DNA from: Nostoc cf. edaphicum LEGE 07299
GTDB lineage: Bacteria > Cyanobacteriota > Cyanobacteriia > Cyanobacteriales > Nostocaceae
Direction of reading: 5' to 3'
Assembly: GCF_015207245.1 (NCBI RefSeq)
Contig: NZ_JADEXF010000275.1
Coordinates: 1-5,808 of the forward strand
DNA: 5,808 bases
Under the pieces are notes generated by a model, which was not told the origin of the DNA, did no database searches, and saw only the letters and a list, made by a program, of their open reading frames with translations. Positions 5,344 through 5,808 of this stretch are shown here, piece after piece (the first letter of the stretch is position 1; each line of letters starts with the position of its first letter). Position numbers and translations under genes: made by a program.

Positions 5344-5808
5344 TATGCTATTGGTTTCACCGCTTGATACGAGAAGCCATTCTTAGATAGCTCCTGGGCT
5401 AAAGTCAAGGAGTTTTCTACACGGTCTACAAATACTACGCCGTTAAGGTGATCCATCTCGTGCTGAATACAACGTCCCAGGAGGTCATTAGCCTTCAATG
5501 TCCGGGGACGACCGTACTCGTCTTTATAGGCGATTTCCACGACTTCGGGGCGCTTCACGTCTAAATATACGTTGGGAATACTTAAGCATCCTTCTTGGGC
5601 AACAGAGAGGTCGCGGCTGACTTGTTTAATGGTGGGGTTAATCAATACCAAAGGCTGATTAGCTGCGTTCTCTGGTTCCAGGTCGATGACAACTAGTTGT
5701 TTGTGAATTCCCACTTGGGGTGCAGCCAAACCAATGCCATCTTTGCTGTACATAGTTTGCAGCATTTCGCGCACTATTTGGCGAAGTTCGTCATCAACTT
5801 TAGAAATC
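5343..5808 (-). CDS. def: Peptide deformylase, 5' end outside the window
   Basis: Peptide deformylase removes the formyl group from the N-terminal methionine of new proteins at the ribosome, an essential step before methionine removal. The visible 154 residues carry all three family motifs: GIGLAAPQVG (motif 1), EGCLS (motif 2, with the metal-binding Cys) and HEMDH (motif 3, with two metal-binding His and the catalytic Glu). The enzyme should therefore be active with Fe2+ or a similar metal. The frame is open to the right edge (reading ISKVDDELRQIV before REMLQTMY), which is typical of the helix before motif 1. A GTG at 5774 is therefore internal, and the real start is a few tens of codons beyond the edge. 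The gene ends at TAG (5343-5345) and is followed by the coupled 67-residue membrane protein. It converges on the NB-ARC gene and marks the change from accessory to housekeeping sequence. Confidence 0.97.
   Translation of the reverse strand, partial: ISKVDDELRQIVREMLQTMYSKDGIGLAAPQVGIHKQLVVIDLEPENAANQPLVLINPTIKQVSRDLSVAQEGCLSIPNVYLDVKRPEVVEIAYKDEYGRPRTLKANDLLGRCIQHEMDHLNGVVFVDRVENSLTLAQELSKNGFSYQAVKPIA

Overview
The window looks like a filamentous cyanobacterium of the Nostoc/Anabaena group. Six copies of the cyanobacterial HIP1 palindrome GCGATCGC (starting at 684, 1647, 2200, 2735, 4952 and 5274) occur in 5.8 kb, where well under one is expected by chance. The large protein also has a typical cyanobacterial NB-ARC/WD40 layout, and there are CTGTCCC tandem heptamers in an intergenic region.

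Layout from left to right. 1-175 (minus): the start of an AT-rich gene that runs off the left edge; its 58 visible residues look like the N-terminal half of a TIR domain. 353-448 (minus): a relic of a tyrosine recombinase C-terminus. It overlaps a 51-codon ORF (397-552, minus) that has a good ribosome binding site but is in another frame, and a hairpin (465-494) that resembles an insertion-sequence end. 583-611: a perfect 11-bp hairpin with a T-tract, the probable terminator of a 79-residue two-helix membrane protein (659-898, minus). 899-1532: a 634-bp intergenic region with several inverted repeats, a terminator-like hairpin and heptamer repeats. 1533-5066 (plus): a 1177-residue STAND/NLR-like protein made of a LuxR-like HTH, an NB-ARC ATPase, a winged-helix region, a short pentapeptide stretch, 14 near-identical WD40 repeats and a conserved-looking tail. 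5065-5115: a bidirectional terminator. 5129-5332 (minus): a 67-residue two-helix membrane protein, coupled to the end of a peptide deformylase gene (5343-5808, minus, running off the right edge).

Interpretation. The right end is ordinary housekeeping sequence (def plus a small companion gene). The left two thirds looks like accessory DNA, with a TIR gene, recombinase debris, low GC and a large NLR-like sensor with fast-evolving repeats. The NB-ARC protein carries no visible catalytic effector of its own, while a TIR protein, a typical effector class in such systems, lies about 1.36 kb away on the opposite strand. A functional link (sensor plus separate effector, or an HTH-bearing regulator of neighbouring genes) is a hypothesis that the window raises but does not prove.
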